Positions 54,141-64,000 of a stretch of DNA of 64,000 nt are shown here, in pieces. Both the position numbers and the translations under genes were made by a program. The notes beneath the pieces were generated by a model, which was not told the DNA's origin, made no database searches, and saw only the letters and a program-made list of their open reading frames with translations. Position 1 is the stretch's first letter, and every line of letters starts with the position of its first letter. The stretch comes from Alopecurus myosuroides (lineage: Eukaryota > Streptophyta > Magnoliopsida > Poales > Poaceae), in contig CM054057.1 of assembly GCA_028641055.1 (NCBI GenBank), forward strand, positions 400,070,541 to 400,134,540, read 5' to 3'.

Positions 54141-55262
54141 AATGTGAGGACTCTACAAAAGTTATACACCCATGCAGGGGTAAATCTTTTCGAAAAGCCG
54201 TGCCCACGGTTAAGAACGACTTGGTGATGGATTCTGTGATCATAGATAACTTGAACGGGATCACTAAAACTTGTTGTTAACTAATGAAGGGTGCCTCCTC
54301 GACGATGTCAAGAGGGTGATCCTTTCGACATAAGTTACTTTTTGATCAGAATGACTTCGTGGAATAAAATATGATGGATTCAGTACTTTGAGTAGGTTCT
54401 CATCTTTTACGAAAATACTCCATGATACGTGTGATTCCCTCCTCGATTCGGCAAACAAATATGTCTTTACGCAAAATAACCTTCATGACTCTTTCTAAAA
54501 CAAAGTAGATATATAATAGGTTAATTAAGTCTTGTTGAGCACCTCCAGTACTCATGTTTGCTTCAATTTGGTCCAGGTGAAGTTCCTCGCACCGGTGTTG
54601 GTTGCAACATGGATACCGACGAGTAGTTTGGGGTTCAAAGATAGCAGCCTAGAATCTATGGGCTGGAACGTCGCCTTATGTTGTGGCCTATTAGGCCTTT
54701 TCGTATCTTGTTGACTAGGAACATATTTTTTTTCTTTGTCTGATGTAATGTTGGGTCATGTGACCTCTCTGTGCAAAGCTATACTCTAGTAATACTTGAT
54801 TTCTATAGCCTCATGTCTAGAGTTACTGCTTTGATCGGTTGTTGGTGTCGAGCTCATAGTTATACAGTTTTGGCAATGTCTGTGCTGACTATAACAGTCG
54901 AGGGGTTGTGGTGCCGATGATCCATTTCCGAGCACGCCTGCCGATGTTTACTCGGCCTGGGTTTGGTAACTCCAGTAACCCTTGATATGTGTAGCACTTT
55001 CTGTGACACATAGCATCTTTGTATAACTTTGGTTCCGTTCCGTCAATTTCATATGACTCGTGGATTCTTTGCTATGCATATTTTGTTATGACTAGCATGC
55101 ACAAGGAGTAGTAGTATTGATGTGTTTCCGTCTTACGCGTGACGATTTCGGTCTATCTATCGTTGTGTGTGACGGTCGGGACTAGTAACCCTTAAGCCCT
55201 TGTGGGTTCAGGACTAGGAGCGCGTAACACTTATGTATACCTCTAGCTCGGCGGTAGTGAGA
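54141..55262 (+). repeat. LTR B3 (family B), 3' part, diverged
   Basis: It aligns with B1 in plus orientation, from TACACCCATGCAGGGGTAAA to CTAGGAGCGCGTAACACTTA and a degenerate end TAGTGAGA. It has many more differences from B1 and B2 than they have from each other. No gene. Confidence 0.72.
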
Positions 55263-55774
55263 CTACCACCATCCATCCCAGCCATGCCGACTTGCCTTCG
55301 TGCAAAAGGGAATAATCCATGTAATCTCACCCCCACCTGCCTCCTTCGTCTTTAGACTATAAATAGCACCTCTTGGGTCCAGATCTAGGGTTAGAGAAGA
55401 TATGAACTGAGAATTGAGCATGTTGAACCTATTGGATTGTATCAAGGCCTCTCCTTGCACAAAGTCTCTCGATTGGGTGATTCTACTTCACGGTCTCTCC
55501 ACCTACCGATTCCACCGAGCATTTGCCAATCTCTCGGAAGGTGATTCTACCCCCCACGGTATCTCCTATTCCAATTTTATTGGTCCAGTTTGTCCACCAT
55601 TGAGAGAAAGGTACCATAAACAGGTAGGTAGGCTTGTGTCTATGATCCAAGGTTATAGTGTGCGTTGTGTTGCCTACTTCATGTTCTTCCTCTATTCTTC
55701 GCCTTCCCCTTCGTGTTTGTCTACCGTGAACATCGGGCCAACCCCCATTCGTTCCCACCAAGGGGCGAAATCAT
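55258..55774 (+). repeat. LTR of CRM-like piece E1
   Basis: TATA box TATAAATA at 55358-55365, then GATCTAGGGTTAGA as in the later LTR E2. It ends AAATCA before a decayed primer site (CTATGAGAGC). The left border is uncertain and overlaps the end of LTR B3 by a few bases. Confidence 0.5.
55358..55365 (+). promoter_or_regulatory. TATA box of LTR E1
   Basis: TATAAATA, followed about 20 bases later by the conserved GATCTAGGGTTAGA. Confidence 0.55.
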
Positions 55775-56880
55775 ATTTCTATGAGAGCATATCTTGACAC
55801 GGATTTGATTTGATTTTCCACCCTTTTCCCCCAATTTTTTCTTTATTTTTCCGAAATTAAAAAATTTCCACCAAAAATAGCCTCAAAATGGATTTCGCCC
55901 AATATGTAGAATGGTTGAGTTCTTCGTAGTTTTCATCCATGGATTTTTTTCCTAAGACCATTTTCCACATCTCTATTCATCCACTTTTCCAAAATTTGTC
56001 AACGATTTTATTGCATTCGGAAGAAATTTGAAATTACCTGAATTCCAGAAAAAATTGCAGTTTCGATTATTGAGCAGAATTTGTGAGAAGTTTTCTTTGT
56101 CGTAGTTGCTCTGAATTGGTTGATTCACATTTCTATGCAAATCCCTCGACTACATCTACAACACCACACCAATGGATCAGCACGATATCTACAAAACCCG
56201 GCCGCAAGTCCACGATCAATCATTATCGAAGGTATAACTTGCTTTGCTTAAACTAACCCATACTTTGTTACTTACCTATTAGGAATATCTCTTTTACATT
56301 GCATGGCATTGAACTAGTTTCACCTAGAGTGCATGTTTTGGCACTTGTGAGGTCGTAGAATCGAGTAGACTTGGCATTTGTATAAAAACTTCAAAAAAAA
56401 GTTCGATGTCAATTGTTATCCATTGAAGGAATGAGTAGCTTCACGAGAAAACAAGAGAGAGCGATCGGTTTCCCCTTTGTTCAAATTGTGTTGCCTTCTC
56501 GAATTTCGAATACAAGCTAGCTTCCTCCTTCAGTTAGTCTGACATTGAGATTATTCTTCGCGAGGTAAAATTTCATCGTCACTCCTCCTTTGGTCACACT
56601 AACCCGCTAATCCTTTGCGTGTGTGTGCTCCTTTCTTTAATTTTCTTGTGAACTTGGTTCTTTTGCAACTTTTCATTGTGGTTATTCTCTATGTTTAACA
56701 CCAAGCTTTTAATTGATTTTGTTATTTTCGCCTTCCAGTTTCCCAACCTTCCACCATAAGTGTGTGTTTGGATGTGTTAGTGTGTGGATCGCACATAGCA
56801 AACCAACTTCTCTTTGGTGTGCCTATATTTCACTAAGATTCACAAGTGATGCAACACACCCCATTCCACCAAGCTCAACA
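55775..56880 (+). other. leader of E1
   Basis: Non-coding, homologous to the leader at 57927-59103: both contain TTGACACG, CACCAAAAATAGCC, a block around CGGCC(G/A)CAAGTCCA(C/T)GATCA and GGTATAACTTGCTT. It joins abruptly to a pol C-terminus at about 56880. Confidence 0.6.
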
Positions 56881-57432
56881 CCCATTTGACCCATGATAAG
56901 ATCACGAGGAAAGGCGATGCATGATAAGGTGAACTCAATCCTCTCTCTATATGCTTCTGATGACTTGGTGAATGGTTCCCTACCTTATGGAAATACCCTA
57001 TGTGTGCTCAGGTTTGACCTCACCATGGACCCCAATACGATTCCCAAGAAGCTATGGAAGAAGTTAGAGAAGACGACGTCGAGGGAGAGGAGGAGAAGGA
57101 GAAGAGGGGAGAAGGGCGGGAAGCCCGACCTCAAACCCCGGCTAGGCCAGCCCCTAGGCCAGCCCCTTAGGCCGGGGAGCCACCCGAGCTCCCCGGCCTC
57201 CACCCCGGCCTCGGGTCGGCCCTCCTGCGCGCCAGGTCGGGCGCCCAACCACCCGGTCTCCACCCGGCCTCGGGCCGGCTCCTCTACGCTCCTAGGCCAG
57301 CCGACCAGCTGCTGCTTCCACCCCAGCCTCAAGGGCCGGCCAGGTCGGCCTCCTAGGCCGGCTCCGCTGAAGATAGGCAAATGGAGGGGAAAACTCCCTT
57401 TTTACCCCTCACCTACCCCCTTGGCTATATGA
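56881..57432 (+). pseudogene. C-terminal end of a chromovirus polyprotein in E1
   Basis: The open frame starts MIRSRGKAMHDKVNSILSLY and continues with YGNTLCVLRFDLTMDPN, then a basic stretch and a Pro/Arg/Gly-rich tail ending at 57432 inside the next LTR. In my recollection this motif closes polyproteins of several grass Gypsy elements, after integrase. Everything from gag to integrase is missing, so this is a deletion derivative. The tail DNA at 57115-57365 is GC-rich with repeated AGGCCAGCCCCT-like words. Without a search the family stays tentative. Confidence 0.5.
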
Positions 57433-57911
57433 GGAACCCCTTTGGCTAGATCTAGGGTTAGATATGAATTTAGAAATTTGAGCTTTGCTCTTGTACCCCT
57501 CTTGTGAGGCTACTCCTATGATTTGTATCTAGGACCATATGAAGGCTACTCCTATGATGTGTATCTAGGATCGTATCAAGATTCATAGGGTTTCCTATCC
57601 TTTCCCCTTGGGATTTAGTAAGGGACTTTTCAATCTTCCTCAACTAACCCTTGAGGTTCTATTGGAGTCGTGGACCGGCCATGGGTGTGAAGCGGTTTCC
57701 GATAAGGTGAGTTCGGTTGGATCAATCGTCCCGTAGGCGACCTTTGCGGCTTAGTTGGCGGGAGATTTGGGTTCTTCAGTTCTTTCTAGTTATCTCCCCT
57801 TTGTTTTTTCCCACGATTCCCCTCTCGTGTTCATCGTGTTCATCGTTCGTTCTTCATGTAATTGGTCGATTCGTGAAGATCGGGCCGCCCAAGAGGTTAA
57901 ACTCTCAATCA
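57368..57911 (+). repeat. LTR of CRM-like element E2 (about 544 bp)
   Basis: Presumed start TGAAGATAGGCAAATGG, end CTCTCAATCA, followed by TC and the primer site. A TATA-like TATATGA lies near 57426, then GATCTAGGGTTAGA as in E1. The left border is a guess from TG and from length similarity with LTR E1. Confidence 0.5.
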
Positions 57912-57913
57912 TC

Positions 57914-57926
57914 TGGTATTAGCAGC
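57914..57926 (+). other. decayed primer-binding site of E2
   Basis: TGGTATTAGCAGC, close to TGGTATCAGAGC; two bases from the LTR end. Confidence 0.6.
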
Positions 57927-59103
57927 TAGATTGACACGAATTTGACCCCCACTATCCCCCTTTCCACCAAAATTTTTCTTCCCCTGCCCTAAACTCGAAA
58001 CTTTCACCAAAAATAGCCAAAAAGGGATTTCGACCGATCCGTTGATTTGTTGAGTTTTTCTTGGATTTGATCCATGGATTTGGTGCTTAAGACCATTCCC
58101 CACCTTTCTATTCAGCCACTTTTCTCGAATTTGTCCAAAAAAATTCTTGGATTTGAAGGAATTTCGAAATTGGGCAAAAATCCTAGAAAAATTCCTGCTC
58201 GTCGATTCCTGGACAGATTTTCGAACGTGTTTTTCTTTGTCGGTATTGGTCCGATTTGAGTGATTCAAGTTTCCACGTGAAGCCCACAAAATCATCTACG
58301 CAAATACGTCAACGGATCAACACAACATCGACAACCCCCGGCCACAAGTCCATGATCATTAGTCACATAGGTATAACTTGCTTCCGCTTGAGCTAACCCA
58401 TCGTTTGTGTACCTTGCCCATTCGGACTAGCTCTTTTACATAACTTGGCATTGCAGTAGTGGCACTGAGAGTGCATGTTTGGCACTGGTGAGAGCTTTGT
58501 TTCGAGTAGGAATTCTCATTTTGGAAACATCAAAAATCGAAAAATCAAAAAAAAAAAGAGAAAAAGAATTAAAAGATCGATGCCAATTGCTATCACTTGT
58601 AGGAATGTGTAGCTTCGCGTCGCAAAAGATAAGAGAGTGACTGGTTGCCAAGGTGCGAATCTTGTTACCTCTTATAGTTTGCGGTTTGAGCTAGCGTCCT
58701 CCTTGTGTTGGTGAGGCATTGAGCTTAGTCTTCGTTAGGAACATTTCGTCTCCGCTCGTCCTTTGGCCGCACTAACCTTATTTATCCCTTGTGTGTGTGT
58801 TCCATTTTTGTTTCCTCCACTAGGTTTAGTTCTTTTGATAAAATTCCATTTCGGTTCTTCTCTATGTTTTACAACAAATGTTTCTTCGGATTTGTTGAGT
58901 TTCCTTGCCACTTTCCTCACCCATTTGCCTTCCACATAAAGCGTGTGTGTTGTTGTTTGTGGTTTTCTTTCGATCGTTTTGGACTCACTTTGGACATACC
59001 GCCCTACACCTAGGCTCGTCTACTAGCCTCAATACAGCCAAAAAAAGGTAACATTGGGTAAGTGAGACATCTATTCTTCATATTACACTTGTGTGTTTTT
59101 TAG
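57927..59103 (+). other. leader of E2
   Basis: Non-coding leader ending TGTTTTTTAG just before the gag ATG, which may be a splice acceptor. It is homologous to the leader of E1. Confidence 0.6.
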
Positions 59104-61777
59104 ATGTATAGGGAAGGCGTGTTCACAAGTCCGAGCTCGGAAGATGAAGGAAACCCTTTCTACAACGACAACTACCACAACTTCGTCACCCGCAATGACC
59201 ATTTCCAACTCCGCAAACTTGTGAAGGACGGATTGGAGCGCTATGAATGTCGACTCCAAGCACGAGAGGCTCGATTGAATGATCAAATGATGCGCATCAA
59301 CATCAACTTCGCCAACCTTGCCAGCCGCCATGGATCATCATCGTCCTCAAGGTCGAGACGTTCAAGCCACCACACTCAAGATCATCACCAAGCTTGTCGC
59401 CATGATCACAACCCCAACATGGAGGATGTTGGCCAACCAAAACAACAACAACCACCACCACCACCTCCTCCACCACAAGCTCCTCGACGACATTGGTTTG
59501 ACGGTAGCTCGCCATCACCACCTCCTCGACACTGCCAAGGCCATGGTGAACCTCTTCAACATCAACCTCAATGACCGGACCTTAGACAACATCTTCCACC
59601 ACCTCCACAAGGCCACGCTAATGACTATTGTCACAATGACTTTGTGGAAGGTGCTCGTCCACATCGAAGGCCACGAAGGCGCAATGCGCATCCCCACCAC
59701 AATGACCGCCAAGAACAAGAACTTCCTCAAAAAACTTTCCATGAACAAGAGCATCCTCAGCAACAAAACGGTGACAATGATGTTAGTGAATGCCGAGAAG
59801 CACGAGTACGTCACCATCAACAACCACCTCCTAATTACCACCGACGTCATCCTCCTCATCATGACCGCCAACACCAAAACAATGAGGCTGACCCATATGA
59901 TCTTTCACCTCCTATCTATGATGAAGACCAACATGAGCAACCCCATCGACAACATGAAGACAACAACATGAGTTCCCTTCGCTTCAACGTCCCAAAGTTC
60001 AAAGGTGAAAATGATCCTGAAGAATATATTGCTTGGGCTCTCAAGGTGGACAAGATCTTCGGCATCCACAACTTTAGTGACAAGAAGATGGTTGTTATGG
60101 CTTCTTTGGAGTTCGAAGGCTATGCACTCTTATGGTGGGACCGTCTCCAAGCGGAAAGAGTGCGGAACCGGATTGCTCCCATCAACACTTGGAACAAGGT
60201 GAAGCAATTCATGAATGCTCGCTTTGTTCTTCCACACTACAAGCGCGACCTCTTCAAAAAGCTTCAAGACCTTAGACAAGGTTTGAAGTTGGTTGATGAG
60301 TACTACAAGGAGATGGAGAACGCTTTGATAAGAGCTCATGTGATGGAATCTCAAGAGCAAACAATGGCGTCAACTATCTCATAAGGAAGATTGTCAAGTA
60401 TCAACCCTATGACAACATTGTTGCACTTGTCAATCAAGCTCTCAAAGCCGAACATCAAACTGCGGAAGACCTCAAGTACAACAAGAAAAAGGCTTACTTT
60501 GCATCAAGGCCTTCTTCTTCATCCCCAATGACACAAGTGACAACACCGACCAACACCAAGAGTAATTCTAGAGCTCCCAATGCTACCAACAAAACTCTGC
60601 AACCGTTCAAGAAACAAGCGCCTCCTACCGACACCTCTAATGCTCCTCAAGTCAAATCGAGCATATTTACTTGATTCAAATGTGGTGGAAGTGGACACAA
60701 GTCTTTCGAGTGTTCCAACAATATGATCATGATTGTCGACCAAGATGGTCAACGTGGCTCCATGAGTGAAGGCGAATACTATGCCTTGCACCAAGTTGCT
60801 CTTAATTCCTTGGACGTGCAAAATGATGATGAAGAAAGTGTTTATTGTGATGAGGACAAGAATCCATCGCTAGTGGTGACAAGAGTCCTTACCACCTCTC
60901 CTCAAGATGAACATGACCAACGGTGCAACCTCTTCCAAACTAGAGCTGGCATCAATACCAAATCGATCAAGGTTATCATCGATGGAGGTAGTTGCCACAA
61001 TTTGGCTAGCAAAGATCTTTGAGACAAACTCCAATTGACTTACAAGCAACACCCACGTCCCTGCCATGTCTAATGGCATAGTGACTCCGGCACCTTCAAG
61101 ATTCAACACATGGTTTCCGTCCACTTCAAGATTGGCCCCTATGAATACACGGTTGAGTGTGAAGTTGTGCCTATTACCGTGTGTCATCTTCTTCTTGGAA
61201 GTCCTTGGCAATATGACAAGATTTATATTCATGATGGACGCACCAAACACTATAGCTTTAATTGGAATAACAAGACATTTGTGCTCCGCCCCATGTCTCC
61301 TAGCCAAGTGATCGCCAACAACGCCAAGACCCTTGCACGCAAACAAGAAGAGCTCAAATCTCGTGAGATGCGTGGTGAGAGAGTGATCCACCTCAAGGAG
61401 AGTGAGAGCCACAAGCCAAACATGAGAGGAAAAAATTTGAGTGCTCCCAAAGGCCTTGCCTTACTTGCCACCAAAAGAGAGATGCGAGAGTTACGAGATG
61501 ACCCATCCATCCTTCACTTTGTCCTTGTGTGCAAAGGAGAAGCACTTGAAACTAAACCCATAACAAGTTTTCCGCCGTCTTTGTTGCCTTTGTTGCAGGA
61601 ATTTGAGGACGTGTTTCCTAAAGAACTACCATCGGGTCTACCTCCCCTACGTGGCATCGAGCACCGCATTGACCTCATTCCGGGTGCTCCACTTCCAAAT
61701 TGTGCTCCCTACCACACCAACCCCGAGGAGACTAAGGAGATCGAGCGGCAAATCCAAGAACTACTTGAGAAAGGTTT
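59104..61777 (+). pseudogene. gag and protease of CRM-like chromovirus E2, decayed
   Basis: The frame starts MYREGVFTSPSSEDEGNPF, then a His/Gln/Pro-rich low-complexity region with an in-frame TGA at 59572-59574. The gag core (FKGENDPEEYIAWALKVDKI, EYYKEMENALIRA) ends at 60384, where a short deletion shifts the frame. The second frame has a CCHC knuckle (FKCGGSGHKSFEC) preceded by TGA (60672-60674), the protease motif VIIDGGSCHNLAS, stops at 61020 and 61071, and the pre-RT stretch FEDVFPKELPSGLPPLRG to ELLEKGFV, where the Copia LTR cuts in. The APYHTNPEETKEIERQ segment points to the CRM group. Inactive. Confidence 0.82.
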
Positions 61778-63078
61778 TGTTGGAGATATGCCCGAGAGGC
61801 AATCATAGAGATGATGATATATCTATGTATCCATGATTTGTAATAATGTGCCTTGAATAATATCTTTGTAGTGATTGGCAAGTATGTGACTTGTTTGTGA
61901 AACTCTTTTCTTACATGGTTATTATAAATATGTCCCTAGTCGGAGTTCATATGAGGACACACCTGAACATTAGACTAGAACATGTATTGGTTGATGGCTA
62001 TGTTTCGCAAGTCATAGACATGGTGATGTCAAACTAATAATGTGAACTCATGTTACGAACATGGTGTTGGACTGACCCAGCTTGAGACTTTACAACAATG
62101 TTAATAGTTCTCTCTCTACATGTTGTGCTTGCTTTGTCCTTAGACCTGAGATTGTCGCATGTTCTTGAGATGTGAATCAGCCTACTTTGGGGCTATCAAA
62201 CGCTACACCGTGACAGGGTAGTTATAAAGGTAGCTTTCGGGTTTGTCATGAAGCATGCTGCAAGGCATGGTCAGTCAAGATGGGATTTGCCCATCTCTTC
62301 ACTAGAGAGATATATATCTCTAGGCCCCTCGAGTGATCGGATCGAGAAATACATGGCCATGCTGAATAAGGTTAATAGTTAACCTGGAAAGGGATTCCGA
62401 CTCACAAGATCGAGAAAGAGTGATCAGCTAGGAGCATGATCAAATATCGTGAGGCAAAAGGAATAGCTTAAACATGTGATGGTTCGTCCGATGTGATCTT
62501 TATGCATGTTTGGGAGTTGGCACGTTTTGCTAGAAGACGCTACCAACTATTGGCCGAGTAGGTGTACTCGTGTCATGTATAAACGTGCGTGAAGCTATAA
62601 GGTCGCACACTTAAGGCAGAAGAAGCAGAATTCGGATTGGACCCGAAATGGGCTGGAAATGGACTCCAGAGTGGGTTGTTTGAGTGGCAGCCCATTATGG
62701 GGATGTCTATATAAAGGAGAGAAGGTTGTGTGTTTTAGGGTTGCTAATTCCGCACCACGTTCCACCGCAGCCATCGTCCCTCCATGCCCTTCCACCCGCG
62801 CGGACCGAGCAGTCCGGCGAGCGGTGCTTCCACGCTGCATGTATGGATACTGATAAAGGTGCTGCATCTGTAGCACTTGAACGAGCCCCCAAGAGGAGGT
62901 GTTCTTGGGAGCGACGAGATCTGGAGGATTTGTACGACTACCCTGCCCCGACCCGCTTCACCGAGATCGGCACAATGCGTCTAGTGGTAATCTTGTGATC
63001 TATATCTTGCAGCGAATCTTGGTTGACGCGGTAGAAATTTTGATTTGCGGCTAGTGTAGCCTACCCCATTTTCCTTCA
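61778..63078 (+). repeat. 5' LTR of the Copia element (1301 bp)
   Basis: It starts TGTTGGAGATATGCCCGAGA, close to the Angela/BARE LTR start, and ends CCCCATTTTCCTTCA. The TATA box is at 62708-62715. It is shorter than I recall for BARE LTRs (about 1.8 kb). A short frame after the TATA box (near 62684-62998) is not a credible gene. Confidence 0.87.
62708..62715 (+). promoter_or_regulatory. TATA box of the Copia LTR
   Basis: TATATAAA, followed by AGGAGAGAAGG, the classical arrangement of Angela/BARE LTR promoters. Confidence 0.75.
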
Positions 63079-63079
63079 G

Positions 63080-63091
63080 TGGTATCAGAGC
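63080..63091 (+). other. primer-binding site of the Copia element
   Basis: TGGTATCAGAGC, one base after the LTR end; initiator tRNA-Met type. Confidence 0.92.
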
Positions 63092-64000
63092 CGATGCTGC
63101 GTGGTTATAGATTCGGGTCGTTTGCATATGTGATATGTAGATGGGGTATGATCAATGTGATCGATTGTATGAAGTAGATATTTTGATCTGTGATTTGGAT
63201 TTCGTGATCGTGATGCAGGAGGTCGTCGAACGAGATACCCCTACCGGTCGGTTTCCGCCATCGGGGTAGACTGTGACACATAAATCCAATTGCGGCACAC
63301 GAAGATCAATATGATTGGTCGAATCGGAGTCTAGATCATATACGGTGTGCATGAGATGCGCGGGGTGACAGATTGGATCTACCGCCGGTTTGGGGGAATT
63401 CGAAGAAATGAACATTCCCAGTAAAACGGCTGTAACTTTTGCATACGACCTCGGATCGAAAAAATCTCAACTGGAAAAAGATGCGCAACAAAATTTTGTT
63501 TTCAAAATCTTTCACCGGTATAATGAGATCCGATCAATTTTAAGGTTTTCGCTAATTCTACTTTTAAGACAGTCTTGTAGGCCCTGCAAGTTTCAGCGTT
63601 AGAACGTCTAACTCGTTTTTGCGGATTTTGTGACCGGTATGGCCCTGTGTGTATGTGATGCATGTGTGTAATATTTTCATGACCCGCGTGTCGTTATTAT
63701 GTCAACACGGCTGGAGCCATATTGTGTTGTCACTTATTGTATTAATGGCATGTGTGCCGACTTGTGATGATTCCTACTATCCATATAATCTTCTTTTCTA
63801 GCTATTATTAGTAATAGCTTGTAGAAGTTTCTTAGAGGACTCATCACCCGGAGTGATGGCGCACATGTACCATGGAGATGGAGATCATTATGGTGGACAG
63901 GTTCCATGGAGATGGAGATCACCATGTGAAACGGGCCATACTGTGTCACAACTATGTGATTGTTATTCCTGTTGTTTTACCCTTATGCATGTTAGATTCG
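63092..64000 (+). other. Copia leader (incomplete)
   Basis: No open frame of interest. It contains AAAACGGCTGTAACTTTTGC, typical of Angela/BARE leaders, and two copies of CCATGGAGATGGAGATCA (63870-63887 and 63904-63921). The gag start is not reached. Confidence 0.7.

Larger units (their letters stand above)
61778..64000 (+). mobile_element. Ty1/Copia element (Angela/BARE-like), 5' end
   Basis: The 5' LTR, primer site and leader are visible; gag-pol lies beyond the window. It interrupts the E2 polyprotein just before RT, so it is younger than E2. GGTTT (61773-61777) is the presumed target duplication. Confidence 0.88.

Noticed and set aside
59318..59971. 217-codon plus frame rich in Met, Thr and Asn
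   Set aside because: Alternate frame of the His/Gln/Pro-rich gag segment of E2; the gag frame continues on both sides of one stop.
1..64000. Host protein-coding gene
   Set aside because: No frame on either strand gives a recognisable non-transposon protein; every long frame falls in an element or is its shadow.

Overview
This window reads as repetitive DNA from a large-genome grass, most likely a pooid such as a wheat, barley, oat or ryegrass relative. The evidence is an Angela/BARE-like Copia LTR, Tat-type Ty3/Gypsy elements that carry an antisense spliced gene, chromoviruses with 3 to 4.5 kb LTRs beginning TGTAACA, and primer-binding sites all matching initiator tRNA-Met. I find no ordinary host gene; nearly every base can be assigned to a transposable element or its debris. 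Genus and family names are inference from memory of families, not from a search.

The left two thirds is one deep nest. A chromovirus B2 (minus strand, decayed) holds an inverted B-family LTR (B1). B1 was split by element A2, whose 3' LTR was split by the Tat element C2. The reverse transcriptase of C2 was split by the Tat element C1, and the gag of C1 was split by the chromovirus A1, which runs off the left edge. The right-hand junctions are visible at 34580/34581, 32732/32733, 27799/27800, 17128/17129 and 10002/10003; the matching left halves lie outside the window. B2 also received a 6.9 kb full-length L1-type LINE (37435-44362, 13-bp target-site duplication, both ORFs open), and its own 5' LTR was split by a 4545-bp solo LTR of family A (46391-50935, duplication GGGCC).

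Region by region: 1-10002 is A1 (gag-pol frame open to the window edge, leader with a broken extra ORF, 4.3 kb LTR). 10003-17128 is C1 (gag and protease only, antisense gene, 478-bp LTR). 17129-27799 is C2 (RT end, two RNase H domains, a 22-unit minisatellite, integrase, antisense gene, 898-bp LTR). 27800-32732 is A2, with a 482-bp interior lacking gag-pol. 32733-34580 is LTR B1. 34581-52011 is B2 with the LINE and solo LTR A3. 52012-55262 holds older LTR debris. 55258-61777 holds two related, decayed CRM-like chromovirus pieces. 61778-64000 is the 5' LTR and leader of a Copia element that continues off the right edge.

The most unusual signal is a tRNA-like module on the sense strand of all three family-A LTRs. 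Each has near-consensus Pol III A and B boxes whose starts are 44-45 nt apart, followed by a T5-T6 run, although the sequence between the boxes has diverged. Other points of interest are the two antisense spliced genes, a 190-bp minisatellite duplication that shifts the C2 polyprotein frame, about 160-bp AT-rich repeats inside family-A LTRs, and a core motif shared by LTR families A and B.
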